From positions 558,001 to 622,000 of the forward strand of contig NC_058146.1 in the NCBI RefSeq assembly GCF_011075055.1: a stretch of 64,000 nt of DNA. The letters run 5' to 3'. The DNA is from Mangifera indica. Its lineage: Eukaryota > Streptophyta > Magnoliopsida > Sapindales > Anacardiaceae. The notes below the pieces were generated by a model that saw nothing but the letters and a program-made list of their open reading frames with translations, had not been told where the DNA came from and made no database searches. A program made the translations under genes and the position numbers. Shown here in pieces: positions 20,800 to 32,654 of the stretch (the first letter of the stretch is position 1; every line of letters begins with the position of its first letter).

Positions 20800-23700
20800 C
20801 ATTGCCAAGGTTATCACCTCGTACAGACTCAGAAGATAATATAAATTAATACAGGCCAGTCTCTTTAGCACTGGGTCAATGGTTATCCATCTAACAGCCA
20901 TGGAATTTATATTATTTAAAAACCTAAACAGGGGTTTTAAATTTAACCCTCGGACCAGTGAAACATCGCATCTTCATTGGATAATGGATTCTGCAGCAAA
21001 CCTTGATCACGTGCGAGTTAAAAAAAAAAAAAACTTGACAGAATGCGTAGTCCTCCCACAGAGAAAAGAACTATATATGTTTTATATGGTTAAAGCTCTT
21101 TTCTAAATAAACTCATTGATACAAAACTTAGGAGACGATTTGTGGATAGATGATAAATCAACTCTAAGTCAAGAAGAGACATGAATATGACATGATCTCT
21201 TTCATCAGCCATAGAGAAAATATCAGTCAATTATTATCATACTCGTAAAGCCTCTCAAACAGTAAATAACAATTTACCATTCCCACAACTCCAACAATTA
21301 ATTATAATCAAAGTTCTATGATATCGAATTTTACTTTTTTTAGTTGCATATGTAATTCTAATTTCCACTATTATAAATTCAAAATTGTTAAAAGATTAGA
21401 TTTCGATATCGCAATTAGTATTCATCTCCCTAAATATTCAATTAATAAAATCTTCCTAGATAGACTCATGATTTATCGGTTAAATCACATTTAAATCTTA
21501 TTGTCCCTTTGCTTTTTTAAATTAAACTTGACATTCATTTGAAGTATCTCTTGTTAGTGCTAATCTCAACACCAACATTATGGTCGATGAGTTGCCCGGA
21601 CAAACCTTAGGTGGCCTCTGGTAATTGACAACTCAATTGCATATAATTTCTCCTACATTAAATGCCCAACTAGGACATCTAAACTAATAGAAATATAGAT
21701 TGAAATCGTCAACATGTTTATTTCCGAACTGTGTAAATATTTTATTCTATTTTCATTTAATAATCAAAAGCAATAGGTGAGATTCTATTGTGGAACAGTA
21801 ATATTCTCTCAACTTAGTGAGTGGGGTATCACTAAATTAATATTTTCCCATCCCATTGCAATTTTTTTTAATCATTTGTACAGACACGGGAAAAAAACCA
21901 TATCCAAGGGAAGTAATAAATGAAACAGATTAAAATTGATTTAACGACTGTTGACCACGTTAAAAGACCCATCCAAGTCTTCACTGGTTAGATTGACCGG
22001 TTGAAATAATAGTATTAGCATAACAATAGTAATTAAAATTTTATATATATTAAGCCGAATTAATTCAAAAGAAAATGAATTTAATCTTATTATAAATTTG
22101 CCACCATTCAAGCATATTTAGATTCAAGCCTCACAACAAACATTATTGTCATTCTAATACCCAATTAAGTCAAAACAAATTAAAAAAAGTTATAACAATA
22201 TATAACAAATCCAAATTGTGGTGTCATGCCCCATATCAGAATTTTAAAAAACAATATAGTTATCATACTAATGTGAATATGATAATTTAACTAATACAAG
22301 TTTAAACATCAACTCAGACTAGACGGACCACTAAATTCTAATCAAACCGATTCGATTAGTAGATTCAATCCTATTTTTGTTTTTGTTTTGTCTTGTTTTT
22401 CACATCTCCATCCTCTTGTGGAATTTTAGATGGAGATGCAACTTCTTTTTCTAACTAGAAAGCAAGGAAGAGAACTCACTGTTTGAGCTTTTTATAATAG
22501 GGTTTTCATGCGCATACCACAATTTCCTATTTTGGAAACACTAATGAAACAAAATTATTAAAAATACCTTTATGAAGGATAAATCTAGTTCTACCTTTAA
22601 TTCTTACATTAATTAGTAATTATAAATATTATGAATTCATGCACCTTCACCTTGCAAACCCCACTTGCATAGGGACTTGTATAGATATTAGAAAATGCAT
22701 AGCTCAAAAATGACAAACTTTTGTAGTTTAATGTCTCATATTGAAATCACTAACAATATCCTAGTTATTATAGAATGTTCAATTAGGTTTCATTTTCTCC
22801 TCTTTTGTTCTTTCTTTTCTTTTTCTCATTCATCAAACTTAGGTTTCTCTCAAATTCAATTGCGGGAGTTCACACGTGTTTGTTCAATAGTTGATGAAAT
22901 AGGATGAGTTTTTTACACGGTTTTACAGTCTAGCATTAGTATGTAGTATAAATAAACGATATAGTTTTTTTCTAATGGTAATAAGAATCTTTGCAAAGTT
23001 ATTCAGATTTTTTTATGTTTTTCTCATCGTTTACTCTCTCGTATTACTATATTCATTTAGCTACGTAAATGAATTAAAGATTTAGTGTTTACTTTTCAAG
23101 TGTTCAATGACTAGGATCTAAATTGACAAAAATCGTTAGCTTGTCATTTTTCATATTATATAAACTAATGTAATTTGTTGCGAAGATTAGGGTTTCGTAA
23201 CTAAACAATTCTTCTCCTTACATATTTTGAAACTCTTTAAGGTCAACCAGGGGGCTTTCATGAAATATCTAACCCAACAAACATTAATGTTTAATTGGCA
23301 ATCAAACGATTTAATTCAATATTATATATATAATTATCTATATGCTTGCACGTTTGCAAATATATAGCAGTAGCTTATAAAGATTCTTTATTTTTTTTCA
23401 TGAAAGAAAGGAAGAAATATTCCTTAGATCACTTTAATAAATCAGCCCTTAATGGTGGCAATAGTTTCATGGCTAAAAAGGAATTCAATTTTGATAATAG
23501 TTTTAAAACTCAAACTGGACTTTGATATAGAATATATACAATTCCATTATGTTATATTTCTACTTTTGTTTAATATTATTTTTAATATTTGTTCAAATAA
23601 TTTACCGGTATAACAGTTTTGATTGATTAACACATGAGCTATTCCTTAAATCGATCAATACCCGATCTAAGTGTGAAAACATTTTAATTAAACGTTAGCT

Positions 23701-24179
23701 AACAAATATAAAACTAAATAAATAATTGTTAGGTAAATTAATATGAACTCTCTAAATAATTTAGAAATTAATAATAAGGCAAATGACTAAAAAATTGCAA
23801 ACCTTATCAGAATGGGAAAGTCTTCCATCAATTATTATTAAGGTCAATATTCCAACTTAATAAATTAGAGGAAAATGATATTAAATAATGGTTTTAGTAT
23901 TCCTAACGGGAATAAATAGTATTATTATCTGATTTTATAATTTTAAATTAAAATTTTATATTTTTTTAAATGTTTATAATATTTTTAAGAAGACAATATG
24001 ATGATTAAAATTTTTATTTTTAATTTTAAATAACATATCGAACTAGGACATACAATTCTTTATCACAAAAATTAGGGTTTCTATTAAAGATACGAACAAA
24101 TAATAAAAAATTGTACAGATGTGTGGATGTGCAAATTAAAAGTTGCCACATATGGTCAATTTCATTTTCAATTGTGGGA
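20800..24179. other. Spacer between LecRK-2 and MADS exon 1, no gene seen
   Basis: Aligned with 38975-42500 in unit 3 and, from about 21500, with 3440-8870 in unit 1 minus its MITEs. It therefore shows the unoccupied sites for all the foldback MITEs of units 1 and 4. Short ORFs are not conserved. No RNA gene recognised. Confidence 0.6.
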
Positions 24180-24219
24180 CCCTAAGACCCGAAAGAATCC
24201 GCCCTGGTTTTGCTGATAG

Positions 24220-24225
24220 CACGTG
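24220..24225. promoter_or_regulatory. G-box (CACGTG) in MADS promoter, unit 2
   Basis: GCACGTGTCAG, a G-box overlapping an ABRE-type ACGTGTC core, about 600 bp upstream of the MADS ATG. It is identical in unit 3 (42543-42548) and missing from units 1 and 4, where the promoter was replaced. bZIP or bHLH binding is inferred only from the motif. Confidence 0.4.
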
Positions 24226-24504
24226 TCAGTGATCTATTTGATACTTAATATTTGCCACCAATTCCAGTATTTCCACACTCACTCCACATTCGACTACAAA
24301 ATTCATACACTCGCTCTCCCATTACGACACTTGTCTATTACAATCTTTTCTTGTAACTTCAACCCCTCTTCTGATTCTCTAATGGCGGTCAAGAGACAAC
24401 AAATCTTCGCTTGATTCACTTTAACAATTGTCTCTTCCTACAAGGGAGTACCCATATTAATATTGCAATCTCGAGTTCGCTTAGAACTAGGGGTTTATAG
24501 TTTT

Positions 24505-24545
24505 CTATTTATAGATCAAAGCAAGTAAGTAAGTTCTATTTATAG
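24505..24545 (+). promoter_or_regulatory. Two CTATTTATAG sites in MADS leader
   Basis: CTATTTATAG occurs at 24505-24514 and 24536-24545. This ten-base sequence matches the MEF2-type CTA(A/T)4TAG target of MADS proteins, so autoregulation is possible. The unit-3 copy keeps both. Confidence 0.3.
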
Positions 24546-24826
24546 TTTTCTATTTATCATGTCCTATATTAGTATATATCCATGGTTATTTGAAAGAATC
24601 TAGCCATCGGGTTGATCTCAATCTGTGTTATACTTATTATTCCTCTATTTTTATTCAATTTCCTTCTCATTTTTTCATCTGGGTTTGTTTCATTTTCTCC
24701 ATGATTTATAATTTTCTCTATCTTACCAGTTCCTTCTTGTATCCTTGTGATCTTTTAACTGACAAGCTGAAATTTGCTGATCTAGGAGATATCAAGAGCC
24801 AACAAACGCTAGGACTATTGAAGAAG

Positions 24827-25008
24827 ATGGGAAGGGGAAAGATTGTGATCCGGAGGATCGACAATTTGACTAGCAGGCAAGTGACTTTCTCGAAAAGAAG
24901 AAACGGGTTGCTGAAGAAAGCTAGAGAACTATCCATCCTTTGCGATGCAGAAGTGGGTCTGATTATCTTCTCCAGCACCAGCAAGCTCTATGAATATGCA
25001 AGCACTAG
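24827..25008 (+). pseudogene. MIKC MADS-box exon 1, AGL17-like, unit 2
   Basis: A 182-bp exon with its ATG at 24827, encoding [20 protein letters not shown] and on to [16 protein letters not shown], then the donor AG|GTTAGA. This is a complete MADS DNA-binding domain of AGL17/ANR1-clade type, and 182 bp is the standard size. The upstream frame back to 24590 is leader sequence, not protein. It is paired with exon 2 at 25892, about 880 bp on. That exon has lost 4 bp and its donor is mutated, and no K-domain exons follow, so only a short truncated product is possible. Confidence 0.85.
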
Positions 25009-25891
25009 GTTAGATTTCTCTCTCTCTCCTTTTAATAGACAAGTCAAAATTGTTTCATTCAAGCTAATAACCAAAAGAAAGTTTGACGCATCAACATCTG
25101 TGCTCGTATTTGGATAGATTGTTACAACTTGGAAGCATGAAAACTCACAATGAGATGAGATTCCATATTTTGGAAATGTTTCTATTTATGAAACTCTCTG
25201 AAACTTGTATAAAATGTTTCAGAGATGTTAATTTTTTAAACACTTTTCTTTAAAATAAAAATCGTAAAATTGATTAAACACACATCTTTTATATTTTTAA
25301 ACTCGAAGTATCTCTAAATCTCATACTGAATTTATCTCTTTTTCACTCTATGATGTATTATTTATCTCCTCTCTAGCATGTTATATAGATTAACTTATAT
25401 TATTGTTTTCTTCTTAAATATTAACATATGTTTACGTAAAAATAATTTATGATAAGTTCTATAATTTTATTTTATAATATTCTTTTTTATTTTTTTTTAT
25501 ATTTACCTTTATACTATAAAAGTTTATATATTTTTGTTATAAAAATTTTGGTATTTATAAAAAAAAAAAAATTTATATTTTTCATATTTATAAATTTCAT
25601 GTTTTTATTTCTTTTTTATTTTTATAAAATGCATTTTCATATTTACGTTTCTGTGTTTCTATATTTGTGCTACACAGGTTACAACATGTAACTCGTTGCC
25701 CACCTATTATGACTTGCTTGTACTCGGTGTTGATTGAATTTAACTATGGTTGAATGCTCCTCTCCTACGAAATATTTATACATTTCAAATATATTTATTT
25801 ATTTATTTTTTTCAATTTTGTAATGCTATTTGAAATGAGTTTGATATTTTTACAGCGCATGACCACTCTAATCTAGAAATTCTTTTGGCAG
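25009..25891 (+). other. MADS intron 1, unit 2
   Basis: AT-rich intron between the donor GTTAGA and the acceptor CTTTTGGCAG. Its body aligns with 9000-9864 (unit 1) and 60905-61756 (unit 4). The 80-codon ORF inside is AT-rich noise. Confidence 0.6.
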
Positions 25892-25966
25892 CATGGCGTG
25901 TGTTATTGAACGCTACAACTAAAACAGGAACCAAACCAGCCACCGAACCCTGCTTCAGAAGTCAAG
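25892..25966 (+). pseudogene. MADS-box exon 2 with 4-bp deletion, unit 2
   Basis: Corresponds to the 79-bp exon 2 of units 1 and 4 but lacks 4 bp after CGCTACAAC. The frame runs SMACVIERYN then stop. The expected donor is also changed (AAG|ATATGT). The only window copy with both exons is thus broken in the second. Confidence 0.85.
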
Positions 25967-26268
25967 ATATGTGTTTATATTTCCTGTCAAAGTTTTCCTG
26001 AAGATATAAGACTGGGATCTTATTTCAATTCAATCATAGAGCCTAAAATCTCAAGTCTCTTTTGCATTGGATATGCAACCTGGTTTAACTTTCATTATGG
26101 TAACTTTTATTTTCTACCTTAACTTATGCTATAGCTGCAGCCCATGCAATGCTGATTTTAGTTCTTTGCTGTGCTTTTATAAGTCTGCGAATGCCGATAA
26201 ATAACCATGGTCAAAATAGAAAATTTATTACTGTGCAAAAGAATTACCTTTTGTTGAGCATTGACCGT

Positions 26269-28073
26269 TCATCGCATCATAGCAATTAAAACAAACCGCT
26301 GCTCAATGAGAAACTCGTTTTCCCATCTGCAGAACTGCCAAATGGTCTTCAACCACTTTATCATTACAATTCTAATATTTACAGGGGAAGATCAGAGAAA
26401 TGCATAAGGAGTAAGTGGCACACAAGAAATACAAAAAAGACTTACCAGCAAAATTTTAAATCGGAGATTGCAAAAAGCTCCTGTAACTTTGGTAGCACAT
26501 GCATGATGACTCCTTTTGTATGCGGGATGATAAGATATAGAGTAGGAACAGTACATACTGGGTGTGGCACTGTTACTGTTGAAAGAAACCAAGTACTTTA
26601 AAAAAATCATTTTTACCTCTTAGATTCATTGGGGAATTATCTAATCTTTAACTCTAAATTTGATAATTCCAAGTTAGATTTAAGATAATTTTAACTTTAA
26701 ATTCATTATTTGAAGCTAAATTTATTGTTATTATACTGATTTACTATTAATGTGTACATAATTTTCATATTTAGGATTTTTAAATGATAATAAGTTCTTT
26801 AACATTGGTAAATGGGGGTTTTAAGGGTTAATCACCGGGAAAATTCATGTCGAGTCATATTATATGTTCTTTTTCATTTCTATTTATTTGTCTTATATCA
26901 TATGTATTACTATTGCATGAGTGACAATGATGTTGAATAATGTTCAAACGTTTAATCAATAAGATGTTTTTACTAAACTGCTGAACACCCGGTGGTTTTT
27001 ACGAACCTCGTTGTTTTTTTGCAGATTCTATTTTTGGTTTATTTCTCTGTCCAACATTCCTCGGGATTATAGAACTGCCACCTACTGCAGTACCATATCC
27101 AAGGCTGAAGGCTGGAATGGGACATTCAGATTATTCATTGAGCCTAGGTTGCTCTGTGAGACTTTCAGGCTTGTTGGATCCTTCTGCATCATCGGGACAA
27201 ATTTGAGCGGCTGTAGAAAATGCTTCCAGCTTAGAAAATTGACAGGACACAGAATCTGCAGGAGAAGACTAAGGTTGGGGAAATTTCTGATTTTGCATCT
27301 GCTTACTGCTGTCTTTTTTCGGGTCTGCTGCAAGCTGGTGTCAGGAGTCCACTTCCTGCTCTTGGAGTTCACAAGGGTGTTAAGGTGCAGCTGTGTGAAG
27401 ATCCAACTTCCTGCCAAGGAAACTAGTCCAGAAAGTGTCAAGTTTTTTTCCCCTGTTGTGTTTCCTCTGTTCTGCATCCCAGAGTGCATTTTCCAGGGAG
27501 ATCTGCAACAGGAGCTTTCATGGAAATCTGATTCCCCTGCTGGTTTCTCTGCCCAGATTCTGCTCCGTAATAGCTCTGCAATGAGATTATTTTGTCTGCC
27601 CATCTTGGCCAATCTACACTGCGGAAATGTTGTATTGGTGGGATGTATACTGTCTCATTTTCAGCTTCCCAGAACTCACTGCAGAGGCAGGAATTCTCCA
27701 GATCTCTAGAATCCAGGCAGAAACTAGTCACCTCTTCCTGCTTGTAAGCATCACTTCAGTTTGGGATTCCAGGAGGTATACATTTTTTACCCTGGCTGCT
27801 GCTCCTCCTTCTTGTCTCAGTATTTTCTGGGTCCAGCGTATGTCTTTCATTTTGGCTGTGCCCACAGAGGAAATCTGCTGCAATCTGGATGTGTCGGCCT
27901 CCTGTATGTCAAGCTCTTCCAAAGGCTGCAGTAGCTGGACCATAATTTCCTCCGGGCAGCGTTTAGGGGCGGGCCAGCTGCTGCTGGTTCTGTGCAAGTG
28001 AATTTTATTTTTGTTGCCTGTGACAAATATTTCTTGTAAATGTTTTGCCGTTGGTTGGGCATGCTCTTTCATC
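26269..28073 (-). pseudogene. Unrecognised multi-exon minus-strand gene, copy 2
   Basis: Same architecture as copy 1: large exon 28073-27007 (acceptor TTTACAG kept, donor changed to GTTCGT), 130-bp exon 26575-26446, and terminal exon 26326-26269 reading WENEFLIEQRFVLIAMMR then stop. The 130-bp exon is fully open and differs from copy 1 by scattered substitutions. The large exon has indels near 27730 and elsewhere. Opposite-strand ORFs here, up to 232 codons, are shadows of a GC-richer exon. Function unknown. Confidence 0.5.
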
Positions 28074-28084
28074 CTGTAAAGTTA

Positions 28085-29160
28085 GAATAACTGTTTTTGT
28101 CTTCTCTTGAATTTTACTATAGTGAGACTAAGATAAACTTTTAAAAGGAGATGATATTGTTTCGATAGTTTTCTTATTGTGGTAACTTTTCTAGTTTTAT
28201 ATAGATTGTTAGCTATCCTTCTTGTTGGGAGAAAGGAGCATAAGTTGTATTCGGATCCTTTTCTGTAAGCCCTTTCATTCTTTTTGCTAATGTATACAAT
28301 TATATAAAAAAAAAAATGTTTTACATTATTTAAGATGAAATTGTTATACAATTAAACTAGGCACTTTAAAGTTAAACCTCCAAACATAACCAAGTGCAAT
28401 AAATAGTGGATATTCATTAATTGATTCTTCAGTCTGAAGCCCTACAACATATTCAAACTAAACCACATTAAAACTACAATTTATAAATTAAAAAAAATGT
28501 TCTTTTGTGTTTATCATGAGAGAGTCTCAATCAAATTTTATATTATGCTGTTTTTATAATAGTAATTTAATAAAGATATTAACTTTTACATAAATAAAAT
28601 ATTGTTAATATAGACATGACTTAATCATTTGAATTCACAATTATTGCTAAAGACCTTGAGAAAAATTATACTTTTCTTCAAATATCTTGTATATAAGAAG
28701 AAGAAGAGAAAAGAATGGAAAAAAATGAACTACTTTTATATAAAGTATTAGAGACATTGCAAATTATTATATTATTTTTGTATTACACAAAACCTAGTGA
28801 AAATAATGTGAAAAACATTTTACTCGTTAGGTCAAATCATATCAAAACTTTGATATTATGTATTCCTCTCTCACTTGTCTTAATTCATTTTTAAGAATAA
28901 ATTAAGTTTGTGTATAATTTAACATTAAATTTAAACGCAACTTAAAATCAAATCTAAAATATTTATTTTCAAGTCAATTTTAATACTTAATTTATGGATA
29001 TTAGGTTAAACCTTATTTGAAATTGACTCAATTGAATGCAACCCTATTAGAATTCATGGAAAGGAAATATGAAAGTTGTTTATATTATTAATTGAGTAAT
29101 TAGACTGACCAAAAAAAGGAGCCAAATCAACTATTTATTGAATTTACAATAACAATAAGA
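28085..29160. other. Intergenic region, no gene seen
   Basis: AT-rich and aligned with 12060-13140. The 89-codon ORF at 28082-28351 is not open in the sister copy. Confidence 0.5.
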
Positions 29161-29167
29161 AACTTAC

Positions 29168-29955
29168 GTACTCGACAATCCATTCCGATTCCAAATGACT
29201 CGAACATCTCATCATCCTCACCAGTATCAACTCGTTCAAATTCATCCATTTCTGATTCTTCCTTCACAAATTGTTTCAATTTTTCTTCATAACAACATCT
29301 CCTCCAACAAACTCTTCTCAGACTCATGTCTCATCACAATCCATTGCAGTGATTGAATCACTTCTCATCACGCTCCTGTTTCTGGTCATTCTCCGGAATC
29401 GATTGGCATCCATTTCTGCTGAACTTTTTCTCATTTTGCAGCCTCAAAATCAAGGCCATGGCCCCTTCCGCTGCCGATTCCGCTGCCGTTCTTTCCTTCT
29501 CAAGCTCCCTACAAGCCACATTGGCCCTTTGCCTCTCCATTTTCACCAATTTTCTCAGTGATTCTACGTCGGATAACTCATCTTCTTCACAACATTCTAC
29601 TGATTCCGAAACATCATTCGTCGACTTCGAGTTTGAGTCGTCCAAAGCATCAATGGCGGACCACATTTGCCAGACACAATTTTTGCATCAAATTCTTCAC
29701 CAAAATCAATATTTGAACACAACCCATTTGTTCTCTCACTCGATTTCCCTCTAATATAACAAAAAAGAAAAAGAAAAAGAAGGAACTAAACTTTTTCCAT
29801 GCAGACTGAATTGCAGAAACTTAGACCCTAAACACAACATCAAAACCAACAACAAAGTGTTAAAAACTTGCGACAGACGCCCAAACACCAAAAACCCACG
29901 TCCAAAATCAGTCCCTTGAGTCAAAGACTTGAGAAATAAAAACACAATCCATCAT
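29168..29955 (-). pseudogene. GTD-binding protein gene, frameshifted copy, unit 2
   Basis: Paralogue of the unit-3 gene, with the MM start at 29955. A 1-bp insertion just after the start shifts the frame, a 1-bp insertion lies near 29428, and there are 4-bp deletions near 29385 and 29292. The coiled-coil segment is still readable (VECCEEDELSDVESLRKLVK) but not joined to the start. The exon end keeps a good donor (AC|GTAAGT at 29168). Non-functional as a full protein. Confidence 0.82.
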
Positions 29956-29959
29956 TAAC

Positions 29960-31500
29960 AATCCCAGAAAAATCTTCAAGAATCTCTTATATAACTCTAG
30001 AAAATAGCATACAACAACAACAATCAGTAACTAGAAACTAGCCACAACCTGCATGTGTATCGAATCTAACTAAATTTCTTTCCTTCTAAATCGAAATCTG
30101 CATCTCTCAGACAAAACAAGAACTTATAGTTATATAATACAAGCAAGATATAGGTGGACTTGATGGGATAATCAAGATTCAAAATTAAAGTGGCTTGGAG
30201 AACGAAGAAGTGGATCTGTTATTTGTTCAGAACTGCCAACTTATGAGAAGATACATATATATGGACTCCAAAACGCAATCTTCATAAATATTCCCTTTAT
30301 TTTTCAAGATTATCGCTTTTGCCAGAGAAGTTGGATATGTAGGAGCAGAATAGGTAGCCTTAAAATAAATTTTTGGTAAGATTTTTGTAATGTAATCTGC
30401 TACTGATAAGCTAAAGTACTTGAAAAGGTTACTCCCTACAAATAAGAGAATCAGCACAATGATGTAATTGTTAATTCAGAATCAAAATAAAATAATGTTC
30501 TAAAAATCCGCAAAACTATGTGTACTAATATTGACTGGATTTTATCCCATGATTTTTTTTTTTTTTTGGTTTAAGGTTTAATCTTCCATTACTTTTGTAA
30601 CTATTATGGTTTTAAAACCAAGATCAAATTATCTGGTTCAATTGGTTTGACTAAGTTTGGTAAGCATGGGTAAGCAAAGGTGGCAGTCCAATGAATATTG
30701 TTTTGAATCATAGTTATCAATATCTTACAATACGATACGATATAGATAAAAAATAATATATATTATAAAATATATCGTAATTAATACGATACAATAAACT
30801 TATCGTACAATATGATATATATCTTATGATATTATATTTATTATCGATATGGATCGATACACTTTTTAAAGAAAATGATGTTGTAATACGTAGAAAAAAA
30901 TATGTAGAAAAAAATATTCAAATTTGCTCAACAGCTACGTCATATGAGAAAAGTATAAGAATCATTCGATAAATTTTTTTCCAATATTGGAACATTAACT
31001 GTATATTATTTAGACTTTCTGTTGTGGGAAATGAAGAAAATTTTGTTTTCTTGGCGTATTCAGCTGCCTAATTTGGTTCCTACTTCTCAGAGGATTCCAC
31101 ACTTTACATCAGGAGGAAGTTAGGATAAAATTCAAGTATCAATTATTCAAAGTTAGGTGATTCACGAAAATTAATTAGTACAAGGCTGGAGTCGGAATAA
31201 GAACAAGTTTAAATTCATATCAAATTTAGAATAATCAGTGTAAACTAATTTAAAGTAATGAATAGTAAAAGGATGATTAATAACATAGAAAAAGATAAAC
31301 AATTATTAAGGAAAAAAAAAATTACTAACAAGACAAACTCTAATACTAGTATTGATCTCGAAAACTTGAAATTATTTTAATTTGAATTTAACTAGTTTAA
31401 TTTGAATATAGATTTAAATCAGAGACTCAGCTTAATCCACGGTAAAAGTCATAGAACAAATTGATGGTAACATTAATATTGCACATTCAAAAAAGAAAAG
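29960..31500. other. GTD promoter, AT-rich tract and LecRK-3 3' flank
   Basis: Holds the counterpart of the GTD promoter (TATA-like near 30250) and GATATGATA repeats (30718-30870), then jumps near 30890 to the LecRK 3' flank. About 900 bp present in units 1 and 3 is missing here. Confidence 0.55.
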
Positions 31501-31624
31501 AAACAGATGTACAACAAAATTTAATGTGTATTATTCAAAAGCGCTGCTGCTGAAGAAGCACTGGAAAATGCTGTTGACTGTGAGGAGTTGGAGTGGTAGT
31601 TTGAATTAAAAGCAGAAGACTGGT

Positions 31625-32641
31625 TCAGGTTTTGGCTTCCTTCAGAAATAATGTCCCCATACGAATTCGAAAATGCAGATAAGCAGAAGACTCGCTGAAC
31701 ATTTGTTTATCTTCATCATCTTGGTTGCCTCTCTTCCTACGCATGGAAACCAGACAAACTAAAACAAACCCTCCAACCAAAACAACCCCACCAATACTCA
31801 GTCCCACTGCAAGCTCTGTTGTAATTTTTCTTTCTCTTCTTTTTCTCTCGACGAAAGGATTTGCAGCTTCTAAGGTTGAATTGAATTCCCAAGTGTTAAC
31901 ACTAAACTTTGCAAATGAGCTTCCGGTTGCTGCTGAGAAGCCAAATTTGACCGACTCAGGTAAAGACTCCCTCAAATCTATTTTATAATCAAGGTACTGC
32001 ATCACTGTGACGTTATTTCTAAAGCCAGTGAAAGCTACACTCAGGTTTTGTGTACTTGAATTGTAACTGATCCATGCTTCATTTTTCTCTCCACCCTTGA
32101 TTTTACTCGTACTCCACCATGGAATTGTTTTCGTTGAGAACATGGAGCTGATATCAATACCCACATGCTCACCACCAGGCGGATCCCACTCGTTGTGAAA
32201 AATATCAAACTCCACTGCAACAAACGGATTGGATATTGATTTTAAGGGCTCGTCGTCTTTCGTAAGGCCAAAAGAGCCTCCACCACTAACAGTCAGAATT
32301 GTTGAATTTTCAGGCGCAAGGAAGAATGCCATCCCGTCTCCGTACGAGGAACTGTTATCTGAATCGATAACAAAAGAGAAATGGGTGGTGAAGTCTGCGA
32401 GTCCTCCCGTCGTTTTGTCCCAAAGCGGCAAGCTTTTATTATAAAAAGCTCGACCAACGTTAACCTGACTTTGTACTAGTTGAATGATACGATCATATCG
32501 GACAGCGCAATCTCTCTCATAAACCATGCCATCATCATTTTTATAACTGAAGCTGTCATACTTGAAGGATAATGAAGCGACGAACGGGACTGTAAGAGAT
32601 AGCAGTACGGTGATTAATTTGAGATGGAGAAGAAGAGACAT
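31625..32641 (-). CDS. LecRK-3: lectin receptor lacking the kinase domain
   Basis: A 338-codon ORF starting at the conserved MSLLLHLKLITVLL. The signal peptide, complete lectin domain (VAVEFDIFHNEWDP, HVGIDISS) and membrane helix (VGLSIGGVVLVGGFVLVCL) are intact. After KQMFSE the frame enters a foreign 20-residue tail. The kinase is gone: relative to LecRK-4, about 968 bp (34217-35184) is deleted, with short filler AAGCAGAAG at the joint near 31691. The old C-terminal codons remain beyond the joint in another frame. Its promoter was also replaced just upstream (32655). If expressed, it would be a membrane-anchored lectin that can bind but not phosphorylate; more likely it is a pseudogene. Confidence 0.85.
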   Translation of the reverse strand: MSLLLHLKLITVLLSLTVPFVASLSFKYDSFSYKNDDGMVYERDCAVRYDRIIQLVQSQVNVGRAFYNKSLPLWDKTTGGLADFTTHFSFVIDSDNSSSYGDGMAFFLAPENSTILTVSGGGSFGLTKDDEPLKSISNPFVAVEFDIFHNEWDPPGGEHVGIDISSMFSTKTIPWWSTSKIKGGEKNEAWISYNSSTQNLSVAFTGFRNNVTVMQYLDYKIDLRESLPESVKFGFSAATGSSFAKFSVNTWEFNSTLEAANPFVERKRRERKITTELAVGLSIGGVVLVGGFVLVCLVSMRRKRGNQDDEDKQMFSESSAYLHFRIRMGTLFLKEAKT

Positions 32642-32654
32642 TTTTGAAGAAAGG

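Noticed and set aside
24590..24826. Protein extension upstream of the MADS ATG
   Set aside because: The in-frame leader is hydrophobic, unlike any MADS protein, and the MGRGK start at 24827 is universally conserved; this is 5' UTR.
25449..25691. 80-codon Phe/Ile/Tyr-rich ORF
   Set aside because: It is AT-rich intron sequence and is not open in units 1 and 4.
27011..27709. 232-codon plus-strand ORF (MFFCRFYFWF...) and its relatives at 10986, 62879 and 63352
   Set aside because: It is antisense to the large minus-strand exon. The other copies are shorter or shifted, and the GC-richer exon keeps all frames sparse in stops. The splice signals favour the minus strand.
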